This document shows, one piece after another, positions 18,651-27,512 of a stretch of 64,000 nt of DNA (positions are counted from its first letter, which is position 1; each line of letters begins with the position of its first letter). The translations under genes and the position numbers were made by a program. Where the stretch lies: contig JAFSEU010000028.1 in assembly GCA_017435565.1 (NCBI GenBank), positions 1 through 64,000 of the forward strand. Direction: 5' to 3'. The notes under the pieces were generated by a model. It was not told the origin of the DNA and did not search any database. It saw nothing but the letters and a program-made list of their open reading frames with translations. The DNA is from Oscillospiraceae bacterium (GTDB taxonomy: Bacteria > Bacillota > Clostridia > Oscillospirales > Ruminococcaceae).

Positions 18651-18680
18651 ATTATACCACAATGTTCAAAACATTGTCAA
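18651..18680 (-). promoter_or_regulatory. Promoter of the 13-kb glycan-import operon
   Basis: TTGACA (18675-18680) and TATAAT (18651-18656) on the minus strand, 18 bp apart. The leader to GTG at 18516 is about 130 nt. It is the only clear promoter for the eight minus-strand genes down to 5666. Confidence 0.8.
18659..18677. promoter_or_regulatory. Perfect palindrome in the promoter spacer, candidate operator
   Basis: ACAATGTT-CAA-AACATTGT has two perfect 8-bp arms around a 3-bp centre. It fills the spacer between the -35 and -10 boxes, the position where a bound repressor blocks RNA polymerase. No regulator gene is adjacent, so the protein is unknown. Confidence 0.6.
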
Positions 18681-18754
18681 GATGTAGAAACACAAATTTA
18701 CAGTTCGCTAAAATTTTGTGAATGTTGCAAAATTTGCCCTGCCGAATTTTGTCG

Positions 18755-18768
18755 TAAAAACGTTTTCT
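18755..18768. promoter_or_regulatory. cre-like (LacI-family type) site upstream of the operon
   Basis: TAAAAACGTTTTCT ends immediately next to the O-antigen-ligase stop codon and about 75 bp upstream of the operon -35 box. It differs at one position of 14 from the site in front of xylA (55824-55837). CcpA or another LacI-family regulator is the likely reader. Confidence 0.5.
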
Positions 18769-20238
18769 TCAGTCAACCGGCGGTTTTTCCTTTGCGCAAA
18801 ATCCCAGAAGCATCCAGAATATCGGAGCAACAAGTATCGAGCTTGTGTTGAAAAATCCGATTATTATATAGCTTAAAACAGCTGCGAATGCCGCACCGCA
18901 TACCCAAAAGTCGTTCTTTTTGGCGTTAAGCATTTCGCGAACGCCCGCAAGAGAGCGTTTTACAGAAAGAACAAGCAGCGCCGCATACGCAAGCAAAGAG
19001 GGGATTCCTCTTGTTGCGGCAATATAAAGATAGTCGTTGTAGCACTTGTCAAAGGAATAGTTTTCGACCATAATCTCGCTCGTTGTTTTGAGCTGTGTAT
19101 AATACAGACAATCGGGTCCTGCACCCGTAAGCCAGAGGTCGTATTTGTCCATTGCCTCAAGGGTGTTTGACCACAGATAGCCGTAAAGCTCGCCGAAATT
19201 TGAAATATCAAAAGGCGCTCTGTCAGGGAATTCCTCGGTATTCGGATAATAATATCCCGAAACGCCGGACAAGTACGAAAAGCTGTCGGTCCACATAATT
19301 CCGCCGTCATAAAGCCCGCCGCCGGAGAAAAACATTATACAGCAGCTGACAAAAACGGCTATATAAATCACACAGCGGACGATAGGATATGTAGTGGTTT
19401 TGTAATGTTCACTTTTCTTTCGTGTCATTCTGATTATTTCAAACACAAGCACGCACGCAAGCACCGCACTGATACCGAGAATGCCGATTATTGTATGCGT
19501 TGCAACCGCAAACACAATAAATATAACGGTAGCTACTGTATAAAGAACCCTTCTGGGGATATGCAGGTCATAGCACGAACCGAAAACAGAAACTCCGCAG
19601 ACAAGCGTCAGAAGCGTCGCAAAGAAAATCGGGCTGGTACACAGACCGCTGGGGAGATATACGCCGAGGAGTCGCATAGGGGCAAGATTTATATAAAACG
19701 AATATTTGTTGGCAAACGGCCCGGGAATTGACTGCAGCAGTGCGAAAACGCAGTTGAAAACACCCGCAGCCACAAGCACATCCATTATAATACGCATTCC
19801 GCGTTTGCGCTGAATCTGCATGGCAAGCAAAAAAATACCCATATAGCAGGTGATTGACAAAAGCCCCTCGAATCGACCGTAGTTTCCCGACAAAGCCGTA
19901 TCGAAGTCAAATGACCATATTGATGCTATAAAGGCCAGAACAAACATTATTATGCAGAACAAAAAGGGGAGCACCTGTGATTTGTCAAGCTGTTGCTTTT
20001 TTGCCTGTACGACAGCAAGCCATATAAACGCTGCTGCGCCCGCCAGTGTCAGAGTCATAGAAAACGCAGTCATTTCAACAATAAAAAACATCTTGAGCGC
20101 AACCATAATATAGATGAACACAGGCACAACAAGCAGAACGCCGACCGTTCCCTTGCGCACAGTGCTTTCACGCATATTCAGGATAAAGTTGGACTTTTCC
20201 GTTGTGTTGAATATGGTTTTATTTTCCTTCTGAGCCAT
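18769..20238 (-). CDS. O-antigen ligase / polymerase-like membrane protein
   Basis: A 489-residue polytopic protein with 10-12 predicted membrane segments and a large extracytoplasmic loop near residues 305-400, the layout of the Wzy_C / O-antigen ligase superfamily. These enzymes join or polymerise lipid-linked glycans outside the membrane; in Gram-positives they serve wall or capsular polysaccharides. No glycan-synthesis genes are adjacent, so the substrate is unknown. I chose ATG at 20238 with GGGAG eight bases before it. The gene runs in the same direction as the import operon and ends 89 bp upstream of its -35 box. Confidence 0.75.
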   Translation of the reverse strand: MAQKENKTIFNTTEKSNFILNMRESTVRKGTVGVLLVVPVFIYIMVALKMFFIVEMTAFSMTLTLAGAAAFIWLAVVQAKKQQLDKSQVLPFLFCIIMFVLAFIASIWSFDFDTALSGNYGRFEGLLSITCYMGIFLLAMQIQRKRGMRIIMDVLVAAGVFNCVFALLQSIPGPFANKYSFYINLAPMRLLGVYLPSGLCTSPIFFATLLTLVCGVSVFGSCYDLHIPRRVLYTVATVIFIVFAVATHTIIGILGISAVLACVLVFEIIRMTRKKSEHYKTTTYPIVRCVIYIAVFVSCCIMFFSGGGLYDGGIMWTDSFSYLSGVSGYYYPNTEEFPDRAPFDISNFGELYGYLWSNTLEAMDKYDLWLTGAGPDCLYYTQLKTTSEIMVENYSFDKCYNDYLYIAATRGIPSLLAYAALLVLSVKRSLAGVREMLNAKKNDFWVCGAAFAAVLSYIIIGFFNTSSILVAPIFWMLLGFCAKEKPPVD

Positions 20239-20273
20239 TATCCTTGCTCCCTTCCGCATTGAGTGTTATCCGA

Positions 20274-20310
20274 CAAAAACGCCCTGCGCTTTCATTATGA
20301 GGCGCAGGGC
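20274..20310 (-). terminator. Terminator of rny
   Basis: Stem GCCCTGCGC (20281-20289) with GCGCAGGGC (20302-20310), followed on the minus strand by GTTTTTG. It lies just past the rny stop codon; plus-strand sequence after the stem is also T-rich. Confidence 0.88.
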
Positions 20311-20321
20311 CTTTGTTTTAA

Positions 20322-21887
20322 TTATTTTGCGTATTCAATTACACGGCTCTCTCTGATGAGATGAACCTTAATCTGTCCGGGATAATCCATTTCTGTTTCA
20401 ATCTGCTTTGCAATATCTCGTGCCACAATAACCATCTTTTCGTCGTTGATGACCTCGGGCTGAATCATTATGCGTACCTCACGTCCTGCCTGAACTGCAA
20501 ACGAACGCTCAACGCCGCTGTATGAGGTGCAGATTTCCTCAAGCTTTTCAAGTCGCTTGATGTAGCTTTCGTAATTTTCGCTTCTGGCGCCGGGCCTTGC
20601 TGCGGAAATCGCGTCAGCCGCCTGAACGATGCAGGCGATAACAGTCTTGGGCTCGACATCGTTGTGGTGAGCCTCGACAGCGTGGATAACCTCGGGATTT
20701 TCCTTATATTTCTTGCAGACGTCAACACCGATCTGAACGTGCGAGCCTTCGATTTCCGAAGTAAGCGCCTTTCCGATATCGTGAAGAAGACCTGCTCTTC
20801 TTGCGAGATTTACGTCAACGCCGAGTTCTGCGGCAAGAATGCCTGAAAGACAGGCAACCTCAATCGAATGGTCAAGAACATTCTGGCGGTAGCTTGTACG
20901 GTAACGAAGACGTCCGATAAGACGGATAAGCTCGTGGTTGATGCCGTGAACATTTGTTTCAAGGACGGCTCTTTCGCCCTCCTGCTTGATTCTGTATTCA
21001 ACCTCTCGTCTTGCCTTGTCAACCATCTCTTCAATACGGGTGGGATGGATTCTTCCGTCGGCAATGAGCTTTTCAAGTGCAATTTTTGCAACCTCTCGCT
21101 TGACCTGGTCAAAGCATGAGAGAGTGATTGCTTCGGGCGTGTCGTCAATGATAAGGTCAACGCCCGTAAGGGTTTCGAGGGTTCTAATGTTTCTTCCCTC
21201 GCGTCCGATAATTCGGCCCTTCATTTCATCATTCGGCAAAGGCACAACCGAAACGGCCGCTTCAGATACCTGCTCTGCCGCACATTTTGCAATTGCAAGA
21301 GAAATATAGCCTCTTGCCTTTTCCTCGCAGGTATCTTTTACCTGCTGCTCATAGCTGGCAATTTTAACTGCCTTTTCGTGAACAAGGTCGCCTTCGAGCT
21401 GCTGCAAAAGATATTCCTTTGCCTGCTCCTTGGTGAATTCGGATATTCTTTCGAGAATATCCATCTGACCTTTTTTGATCTGTTCGGCTTCCTTGAGCTT
21501 TTCTTCAGCCGAAGCAATTTTCTTCGCAAGGGTCTCTTCCTTGCGCTCGATATTGTCGTTTTTCTTGTCCAGCGATTCTTCCTTCTGCTGGATTCTTCTT
21601 TCCTGACGGGAAATTTCACTGCGTCTGTCCTTGATTTCCTTGTCAGCTTCGTTTCTGAGCTTGTGTATCTCATCCTTGGCTTCGACAAGCGCTTCCTTCT
21701 TCTTTGCTTCTGCGGCCTTTTTGGCCTCGGAAACAATGCGCTCCGCTTCTTTTTCTGCCGAACCGATTGCGCTTTCTGCCTGCTGCTGTCTGTAGGCTAT
21801 GCCCTTTTTGAACATAATCCAACCCGAAACAACGGCACCTGCAATGAGCGCAACAAAAATCAATACTATTGCAAGTATCAGGTCCAT
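20322..21887 (-). CDS. rny: Ribonuclease Y
   Basis: A 521-residue protein of normal RNase Y length. An N-terminal membrane helix (about 3-24) is followed by a long charged coiled coil (about 30-205), a KH domain (about 210-275, [15 protein letters not shown]) and an HD domain (about 335-430) with the paired HD residues in LLHDIGKA and the His pair in AVEAHHND. RNase Y is the endonuclease that starts mRNA decay in many Firmicutes, held at the membrane. I chose ATG at 21887 because AGGAGG lies 11 bases upstream and the membrane helix begins there; codons further upstream have no support. The leader is unusually long (see 21888-22448). Confidence 0.96.
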   Translation of the reverse strand: MDLILAIVLIFVALIAGAVVSGWIMFKKGIAYRQQQAESAIGSAEKEAERIVSEAKKAAEAKKKEALVEAKDEIHKLRNEADKEIKDRRSEISRQERRIQQKEESLDKKNDNIERKEETLAKKIASAEEKLKEAEQIKKGQMDILERISEFTKEQAKEYLLQQLEGDLVHEKAVKIASYEQQVKDTCEEKARGYISLAIAKCAAEQVSEAAVSVVPLPNDEMKGRIIGREGRNIRTLETLTGVDLIIDDTPEAITLSCFDQVKREVAKIALEKLIADGRIHPTRIEEMVDKARREVEYRIKQEGERAVLETNVHGINHELIRLIGRLRYRTSYRQNVLDHSIEVACLSGILAAELGVDVNLARRAGLLHDIGKALTSEIEGSHVQIGVDVCKKYKENPEVIHAVEAHHNDVEPKTVIACIVQAADAISAARPGARSENYESYIKRLEKLEEICTSYSGVERSFAVQAGREVRIMIQPEVINDEKMVIVARDIAKQIETEMDYPGQIKVHLIRESRVIEYAK

Positions 21888-22448
21888 TTTTGCGTTTACC
21901 TCCTGTAAAAAATCTACAAAACGGCGAGGCTCCCGCAACATTGATATATATTCTATTTTCAATATTCACATATGCGTATGCGCCAAGGGACAAAAGCCCT
22001 TCTTTGTACGCAATGTCTTTAGTTGATGCATGAAAGCTGCTATGACGCTTGGCTGTCTGCTTCGGATAAATCCGAAAATCCGCATTTATAATTCGAAAAA
22101 ATACCGGCTCTGACTCAAATCTTGCCTCAAAAGCTTAGGCAAGCCTGACAAAGCTGCTGCACGATGCGCAATATAATAATGTATATATGTACGCAAATCA
22201 AGTGCATAATTTATGCCGCACAAAAACCATCATTAAAAAAATAATTAAGCGCAACCCGAACTGTTTTACACGGTTTTGCGGTGTATCTTACCTCAAAAAA
22301 TATATATAAATCAACATATGCAGGTCATCGTCGCATTTAAAACGAATGCATAATATTGCAATACATCTATTTTATACTGCTTTTAATGGTTTGTCAAGGC
22401 TTTTTTTGTGCTTTTCGCAAAAATTGAGCAAAAAAAACGTGCACGGAC
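21888..22448. other. Long non-coding interval between rny and the thrS T-box
   Basis: I see no gene here. On the minus strand it is the rny leader, up to about 480 nt. It includes a stem CTTGCCT/AGGCAAG (22121-22127 with 22137-22143) that lacks a T-run, and a second possible start site, TTGATT-N17-TATTAT at 22173-22201. Confidence 0.6.
22369..22397 (-). promoter_or_regulatory. Probable rny promoter
   Basis: TTGACA at 22392-22397 with TAAAAT at 22369-22374 (17-bp spacer); an overlapping TATAAA would give 15 bp. It is 52 bp from, and divergent to, the T-box promoter. Confidence 0.55.
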
Positions 22449-22477
22449 TTGACTTTTGTTTTTTTTAGGTGTAAGAT
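22449..22477 (+). promoter_or_regulatory. Promoter of the T-box/rdgB/thrS transcript
   Basis: TTGACT (22449-22454), a 17-bp spacer and TAAGAT (22472-22477) on the plus strand. Confidence 0.65.
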
Positions 22478-22483
22478 GAACAT

Positions 22484-22767
22484 ACAAAGTCGTTGGTGAC
22501 TGATAATATTTTTTAAAGCGTTGACAGGGAAAGCTTTTTTCACTGTGGTTTTTTAAAGAGAGCAGCGGTCGATTGAGGCTGAAAGCCGTTGCAAAAGCCC
22601 GAAAAGAGACACCATCCCTCGAGTCCGTTCAATAAACGGCGGTCTGCTACCGTTAAAAGGCATTTTCAAACGAGGTGCATTATGTTTGCACGAATTTGGG
22701 TGGAACAGCGGTTTTTTTATCGCCCCAAGGGTCTGTATATACAGTCTCTTGGGGTTTTTGTTTTTTT
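22484..22767 (+). ncRNA. T-box leader (threonine tRNA sensing)
   Basis: A leader of about 280 nt ends in a terminator whose stem is CCCCAAG (22723-22729) with CTTGGGG (22748-22754), then a T-run to 22767. Just before it lies the T-box core GGGTGGAACAGCGG (22698-22711), near the family consensus GGGTGGNACCGCG. T-boxes bind uncharged tRNA and then let transcription pass. TGGA in the core would pair with a tRNA ending UCCA, that is a U discriminator. With thrS downstream, tRNA-Thr is the expected ligand; an ACC at 22649-22651 is one specifier candidate, but I could not fold stem I with confidence. Confidence 0.85.
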
Positions 22768-22784
22768 AAGGAGGAGTGGATTCT

Positions 22785-23363
22785 TTGAAACTGGTGCTTG
22801 CTTCAAACAACGCAAACAAGCTGCGCGAGGTAAAACAGCTTTTAGAGCCATTGGGCTTTGAAATTCTGTCACAACGGGAAGCCGGCGTTGTTATTGAACC
22901 CGAAGAAAACGGCTCGACCTTTGCCGAAAATTCAGCAATAAAGGCAAGGGCGGTTTATAACATCTGCAAAATGCCCGTTATTGCCGATGACAGCGGACTT
23001 TGCGTTGATTATTTAAACGGTGCTCCCGGCGTTTTCAGTGCAAGATATGCCCCGGAAAATCAGCTTTGCGACAAGCTTATAGCAGAGCTTGACGGTGTAA
23101 GCGCACAAAACCGAAACGCACATTTTGCCTGTGTTATATGCTATATCGATAAAAATGCAAAAGAGCATTTTTTTGAAGGCAAGGTTTTCGGCACAATAGG
23201 CTTTGAGAAAAAGGGCACAAACGGTTTTGGATATGACCCTGTATTTGTATATAAAAACGGCAAAACGCTTGCCCAGATGGATTCTGACGAGAAAAACATG
23301 ATAAGCCACAGAGCAAACGCCTTGAAAGCACTTGTTGAATATTTTGAAAACGGCAACAATTAA
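22785..23363 (+). CDS. rdgB: XTP/dITP diphosphatase (non-canonical purine NTPase)
   Basis: A 192-residue HAM1/RdgB family enzyme that removes deaminated purine triphosphates (dITP, XTP) from the nucleotide pool. Visible family blocks are LVLASNNANKLREVK at the N-terminus, TFAENSAIKARA, VIADDSGLCVDYLNGAPGVFSARYA (shortened here), GFGYDPVF and the closing SHRANAL. I chose TTG at 22785 with AGGAGG ten bases upstream; a GTG nine bases earlier is too near the ribosome site. It lies between the T-box and thrS and so would be under tRNA-Thr control with thrS. Confidence 0.94.
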   Translation: MKLVLASNNANKLREVKQLLEPLGFEILSQREAGVVIEPEENGSTFAENSAIKARAVYNICKMPVIADDSGLCVDYLNGAPGVFSARYAPENQLCDKLIAELDGVSAQNRNAHFACVICYIDKNAKEHFFEGKVFGTIGFEKKGTNGFGYDPVFVYKNGKTLAQMDSDEKNMISHRANALKALVEYFENGNN

Positions 23364-23396
23364 ATTTTTATATTATATTTAAAAGGAGTATGAAAA

Positions 23397-25340
23397 ATGA
23401 TCAATCTCAGACTTAAAGACGGCAGCATAAGAGAGGTTGAAGCCAACATCAGCGCCGCCGATGCAATAAAAGGCATCGGAATGGGGCTTTACAAGGCTTC
23501 GTGCTGCGTAAAAATCAACAATCAGGTGTGCGATCTGCGCACGATTCTCACAGACGACTGTGATTTTGAGGTTATGACCTTTGACAGCATTGAGGGCAAA
23601 AAGACCTTCTGGCACACAGCTTCACACATTCTTGCGCAGGCTGTAAAAAGACTTTATCCGACTGCTAAGCTTGCAATCGGCCCTGCAATCGACAACGGCT
23701 TTTATTATGACTTTGACCTTGAAAAGCCTTTTTCGGCTGAGGATCTTCTTGCAATTGAAGCCGAAATGAAGAAAATCGTTAAGGAAAACATCGCTATTGA
23801 GCAATATAATCTTGAGCCCGCACAGGCTCTGGAATATCTTAAAGGCGAAGGCGAAATATATAAGGTTGAGCTTTGCGAAGAACACGCAGGCAACGGCGAG
23901 CCCATTTCCTTCTATCGTCAGGGCGAATTTACAGATCTTTGCGCAGGCCCCCACCTTATGTCAACAGGCGCTGTAAAGGCTTTCAAGCTGCTTTCATGCA
24001 CGGGCGCTTACTGGAGAGGCAGCGAAAAGAACAAGATGCTTTCGCGTGTTTATGCAACAGCATATCCCAAAAATGCCGACCTTGAAGCTCATCTTGAAAG
24101 ACTTGAAGAAGCCAAAAAGCGTGACCACAACAAGCTCGGGCGTGAGCTTGAGCTTTTCACAACAGTGGATTCAATCGGTCAGGGTCTGCCCGTTCTTCTT
24201 CCCAAGGGCGCAAGAATCATTCAGCTTCTTCAGCGCTGGATTGAGGACGAGGAACAGAAAAGGGGATATCTCCTCACAAAAACTCCTCTTATGGCAAAAT
24301 CAGACCTTTATAAAATTTCGGGCCACTGGGATCATTATCTTGACGGAATGTTCGTTCTCGGCGATCCTTCGGATGAAACCAAAGAATGCTTTGCGCTTCG
24401 TCCCATGACATGCCCGTTCCAGTATCAGGTATTCCTCAACAGAGCACGCTCCTACCGTGATCTGCCTATGCGCTTAGGCGAAACTTCAACTCTTTTCAGA
24501 AATGAAGACAGCGGCGAAATGCACGGACTTATCCGTGTGCGCCAGTTCACAATTTCCGAAGGTCACCTTATTCTCCGTCCCGAACAGCTTGAGGAAGAAT
24601 TCAAGGGCTGTCTTGAGCTTGCACAGTATACGCTCACAACACTCGGACTTATCGAGGATGTATCCTATCGCTTCTCTCAGTGGGATCCCGACAACCGTGA
24701 AAAATATATCGGCACACAGGAACAGTGGGACGAGGCTCAGGGAGTTATGAAGACAATTCTTGATGACCTCGGTGTTGATTATGAAATCGGCATCGGCGAG
24801 GCTGCATTCTACGGTCCCAAGCTCGATATCCAGATAAAGAACGTTCACGGCAAGGAAGATACTCTTATTACAATCCAGATCGACCAGATGCTCGCAGAGC
24901 TGTTCGGTATGGAATATACAGATGTTGACGGTTCAAAGCGCAGACCTTATATCATTCACAGAACATCCGTCGGATGCTATGAAAGAACACTTGCTCTGCT
25001 TATCGAAAAATACGCAGGCGCATTTCCGCTGTGGCTTGCTCCCACTCAGGTTACACTTATCCCGATTGCAGACCGTCACCTTGACTTTACCTTCGAGGTT
25101 GCAAAATTGCTCGAAGACAAGGGCTTGCGTGTTGACGTTGACTCGCGCTCCGAAAAGGTCGGCTACAAAATCCGCCAGGCAACACTCGAAAAAGTGCCTT
25201 ATATGCTTACAATCGGCGATAAGGAAGTCGAAAGCAAAACTGTTTCGGTTCGCTCGCGTGCAAACGGCGACCTTGGCTCGATGAGTGCAGAAGATCTTGC
25301 CGATATGCTCTATGAGGAAGTAATCACAAAGAAAAGATAA
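23397..25340 (+). CDS. thrS: Threonyl-tRNA synthetase
   Basis: A 647-residue class II synthetase of full length. It has a TGS domain (about 1-60), an editing domain with the HTASH and DLCAGPH zinc-type motifs that clears Ser-tRNA-Thr (about 65-225), the catalytic core with motif 2 around RNEDSGEMHGLIRVRQF and motif 3 around CYERTLALLIEKYAG (about 240-535), and an anticodon-binding domain at the C-terminus (about 540-640). It starts 33 bp after rdgB behind AAAAGGAG. Regulation is by the T-box at 22484-22767. Confidence 0.98.
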   Translation: MINLRLKDGSIREVEANISAADAIKGIGMGLYKASCCVKINNQVCDLRTILTDDCDFEVMTFDSIEGKKTFWHTASHILAQAVKRLYPTAKLAIGPAIDNGFYYDFDLEKPFSAEDLLAIEAEMKKIVKENIAIEQYNLEPAQALEYLKGEGEIYKVELCEEHAGNGEPISFYRQGEFTDLCAGPHLMSTGAVKAFKLLSCTGAYWRGSEKNKMLSRVYATAYPKNADLEAHLERLEEAKKRDHNKLGRELELFTTVDSIGQGLPVLLPKGARIIQLLQRWIEDEEQKRGYLLTKTPLMAKSDLYKISGHWDHYLDGMFVLGDPSDETKECFALRPMTCPFQYQVFLNRARSYRDLPMRLGETSTLFRNEDSGEMHGLIRVRQFTISEGHLILRPEQLEEEFKGCLELAQYTLTTLGLIEDVSYRFSQWDPDNREKYIGTQEQWDEAQGVMKTILDDLGVDYEIGIGEAAFYGPKLDIQIKNVHGKEDTLITIQIDQMLAELFGMEYTDVDGSKRRPYIIHRTSVGCYERTLALLIEKYAGAFPLWLAPTQVTLIPIADRHLDFTFEVAKLLEDKGLRVDVDSRSEKVGYKIRQATLEKVPYMLTIGDKEVESKTVSVRSRANGDLGSMSAEDLADMLYEEVITKKR

Positions 25341-25375
25341 ATTTCAAGCAAAACCATCGAAAGGGGAGAGGCTTT

Positions 25376-26215
25376 GTGCTCAAACGGATAATATGCATAA
25401 CCACAGCGCTTTTGATGCTGATGTGTACGGGCTGTAAATCCGAGCAGGATATGCCGACGGTAGTTTCCGTTTCGCAAAGCTCCGCCTTCCCCATTACCAT
25501 AAACGGAACAACGTTTGACGCCTCGCCCGAAAAGGTCGTTTCGCTTTCGCCCTTCATAACCGATATGATTTATGCCGTCGGAGCGCAGGATAAGCTTGCG
25601 GGCGTGTGCGACTACTGCGAAGGCGAATCCGCAGACACGGTCGGCTCGTCGATTTCGCCCGATACCGACGCAATTATACAAAGCGGAGCGCAGCTTCTTC
25701 TTACACAGACTCCGCTTGATTCGGATGACAAAAACGCTCTGGAAAATGCCGGAATAACCGTAATGGAGCTGAAATCACCCGTATCGCTCGAAACGCTTGA
25801 GAATCTCTATGCGTCGATGATTGCCGTTTTGTGCGGCAGCGCCGACTTTCAATCGCAGGCACAAAGCACTTTTACATCAGTTCACGACGCTGTGGCAAAC
25901 GCCGGAAAGAGTGAAAAAAACGTTGTCTGCATCATCTCAAAGCATATGAATACAGCAGGCTCAGACACGCTTTGCGGCGATCTGATATCGCAATTGGCAA
26001 ACAACGCTGTTTCGGAAGACGGCTACGGAAATGTTCTTGACAGCCAAACGGCACAGAGCGCAGATGTTATCTTTGCGGATGTGTCGCTTGAAAATACGGA
26101 TATTTCACAGCTTACGGGCGATACGCCTGTATTCTACATAGATTTTTCGGCGCTCGAAAACCCGAATGCGGAAAATCTTTGCGACCTTATTGCACAGATG
26201 TGCGAAATTCTTTGA
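25376..26215 (+). CDS. Orphan substrate-binding lipoprotein, siderophore/cobalamin (BtuF/FepB) type
   Basis: A 279-residue lipoprotein with lipobox LMCTGC (Cys near 20). The mature part follows the helical-backbone TroA/BtuF fold: PEKVVSLSPFITDMIYAVGA near the start, then DTDAIIQSGAQLLLTQTP. Such proteins bind ferric siderophores, haem or cobalamin for ABC import. No permease or ATPase gene is next to it, so it is an orphan subunit. Start is GTG at 25376 behind GGGGAG. It lies 35 bp after thrS with no terminator between, so read-through from the thrS transcript is possible. Confidence 0.82.
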   Translation: MLKRIICITTALLMLMCTGCKSEQDMPTVVSVSQSSAFPITINGTTFDASPEKVVSLSPFITDMIYAVGAQDKLAGVCDYCEGESADTVGSSISPDTDAIIQSGAQLLLTQTPLDSDDKNALENAGITVMELKSPVSLETLENLYASMIAVLCGSADFQSQAQSTFTSVHDAVANAGKSEKNVVCIISKHMNTAGSDTLCGDLISQLANNAVSEDGYGNVLDSQTAQSADVIFADVSLENTDISQLTGDTPVFYIDFSALENPNAENLCDLIAQMCEIL

Positions 26216-26294
26216 TATTTCGGGCACTTTTTAAACAAACACCGCATATATTGCCAATATACCCCAATGTGCTGTTAATTTTTTGTCAATCCTC

Positions 26295-26323
26295 TTGACT
26301 TTGACGGGTATTAGGAGTATAAT
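26295..26323 (+). promoter_or_regulatory. Promoter of serC-serA
   Basis: TTGACT (26295-26300), 17-bp spacer, TATAAT (26318-26323), giving a leader of about 55 nt before the serC ATG. Confidence 0.75.
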
Positions 26324-26382
26324 TAGCGTATGTGGTAAATTTTAAATTATAAATACATAAATTTTTACGGAGGAATTCAGCT

Positions 26383-27465
26383 ATGAGCAGAGTTTACAAT
26401 TTCAGCGCAGGCCCCGCAGTACTTCCCGAGGAAGTTCTCAGAGAAGCAGCAGAGGAAATGCTTGATTATCAGGGAACCGGTATGTCGGTTATGGAAATGA
26501 GCCACCGTTCAAAGGCTTATGACAAAATCATCAAGGACGCAGAAGCTGATTTGCGTGACCTTATGAACATTCCCGACAACTACAAGGTTCTTTTCCTTCA
26601 GGGCGGCGCTTCACAGCAGTTTGCAGCAGTTCCTATGAACCTTATGAAGAATAAGAAGGCGGCTTACATCGTCACAGGCCAGTGGGCTAAAAAGGCTTAT
26701 CAGGAAGCTCAGATGTACGGCGAAGCAGTTGCGGTTGCATCTTCCGCTGACAAGACCTTCTCCTATATTCCCGACTGTTCCGACCTTGACATCCCTGCGG
26801 ATGCAGACTATGTTTACATCTGCGAAAACAACACAATCTACGGAACAAAGTTCTGGGAGCTTCCCAACACAAAGGGCAAGGATCTTGTATCCGATGTTTC
26901 CTCCTGCTTCCTTTCCGAACCCGTTGACGTAACAAAATACGGCGTAATCTACGGCGGCGTTCAGAAGAACGTAGGCCCTGCAGGTGTTGTTATCGCAATC
27001 ATCAGAGAAGACCTTATCAGAGACGATGTTCTCGAAGGCACACCTACAATGCTCAAGTGGAAGACACAATCCGATAACGACTCCCTTTACAACACACCTC
27101 CCTGCTACGGTATCTATATCTGCGGCAAGGTATTCAAGTGGCTCAAGAAAATGGGCGGTCTTGAAGCGATGAAGGCTCACAACGAAAAGAAGGCTAAGAT
27201 TCTTTATGATTTCCTTGACAGCTCCAAGCTCTTCAAGGGCACAGTAGAGCCTAAGGACAGATCTCTTATGAACGTTCCCTTCGTTACAGGCAACGCAGAG
27301 CTTGACGCTAAGTTTGTTGCAGAAGCAAAGGCTGCAGGCTTTGAAAACCTCAAGGGTCACCGCTCTGTCGGCGGTATGAGAGCTTCTATCTACAACGCAA
27401 TGCCTATTGAAGGCGTTGAAGCGCTCGTTGCATTTATGAAGAAGTTTGAAGAAGAAAACGCATAA
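26383..27465 (+). CDS. serC: Phosphoserine aminotransferase
   Basis: A 360-residue class V aminotransferase that converts 3-phosphohydroxypyruvate and glutamate to phosphoserine and 2-oxoglutarate. It opens with the family signature VYNFSAGPAVLPEEVL, has the glycine-rich LQGGASQQFAAVPMN block, and the PLP lysine in GGVQKNVGPAG. The C-terminus has the expected GHRSVGGMRASIYNAMP. GGAGG lies nine bases before ATG. Followed after 47 bp by serA, so two steps of serine synthesis are in one operon; serB is not here. Confidence 0.98.
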   Translation: MSRVYNFSAGPAVLPEEVLREAAEEMLDYQGTGMSVMEMSHRSKAYDKIIKDAEADLRDLMNIPDNYKVLFLQGGASQQFAAVPMNLMKNKKAAYIVTGQWAKKAYQEAQMYGEAVAVASSADKTFSYIPDCSDLDIPADADYVYICENNTIYGTKFWELPNTKGKDLVSDVSSCFLSEPVDVTKYGVIYGGVQKNVGPAGVVIAIIREDLIRDDVLEGTPTMLKWKTQSDNDSLYNTPPCYGIYICGKVFKWLKKMGGLEAMKAHNEKKAKILYDFLDSSKLFKGTVEPKDRSLMNVPFVTGNAELDAKFVAEAKAAGFENLKGHRSVGGMRASIYNAMPIEGVEALVAFMKKFEEENA

Positions 27466-27512
27466 TTTTCTTAAATTATAGATATAGTAATATATTAAGG
27501 AGAAATCGACCT

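Noticed and set aside
25376-26215. Complete siderophore or cobalamin import operon
   Set aside because: Only the binding lipoprotein is present; the neighbours are thrS and serC.
26611-27360. 249-codon minus-strand frame
   Set aside because: Antisense to serC, which is certain.
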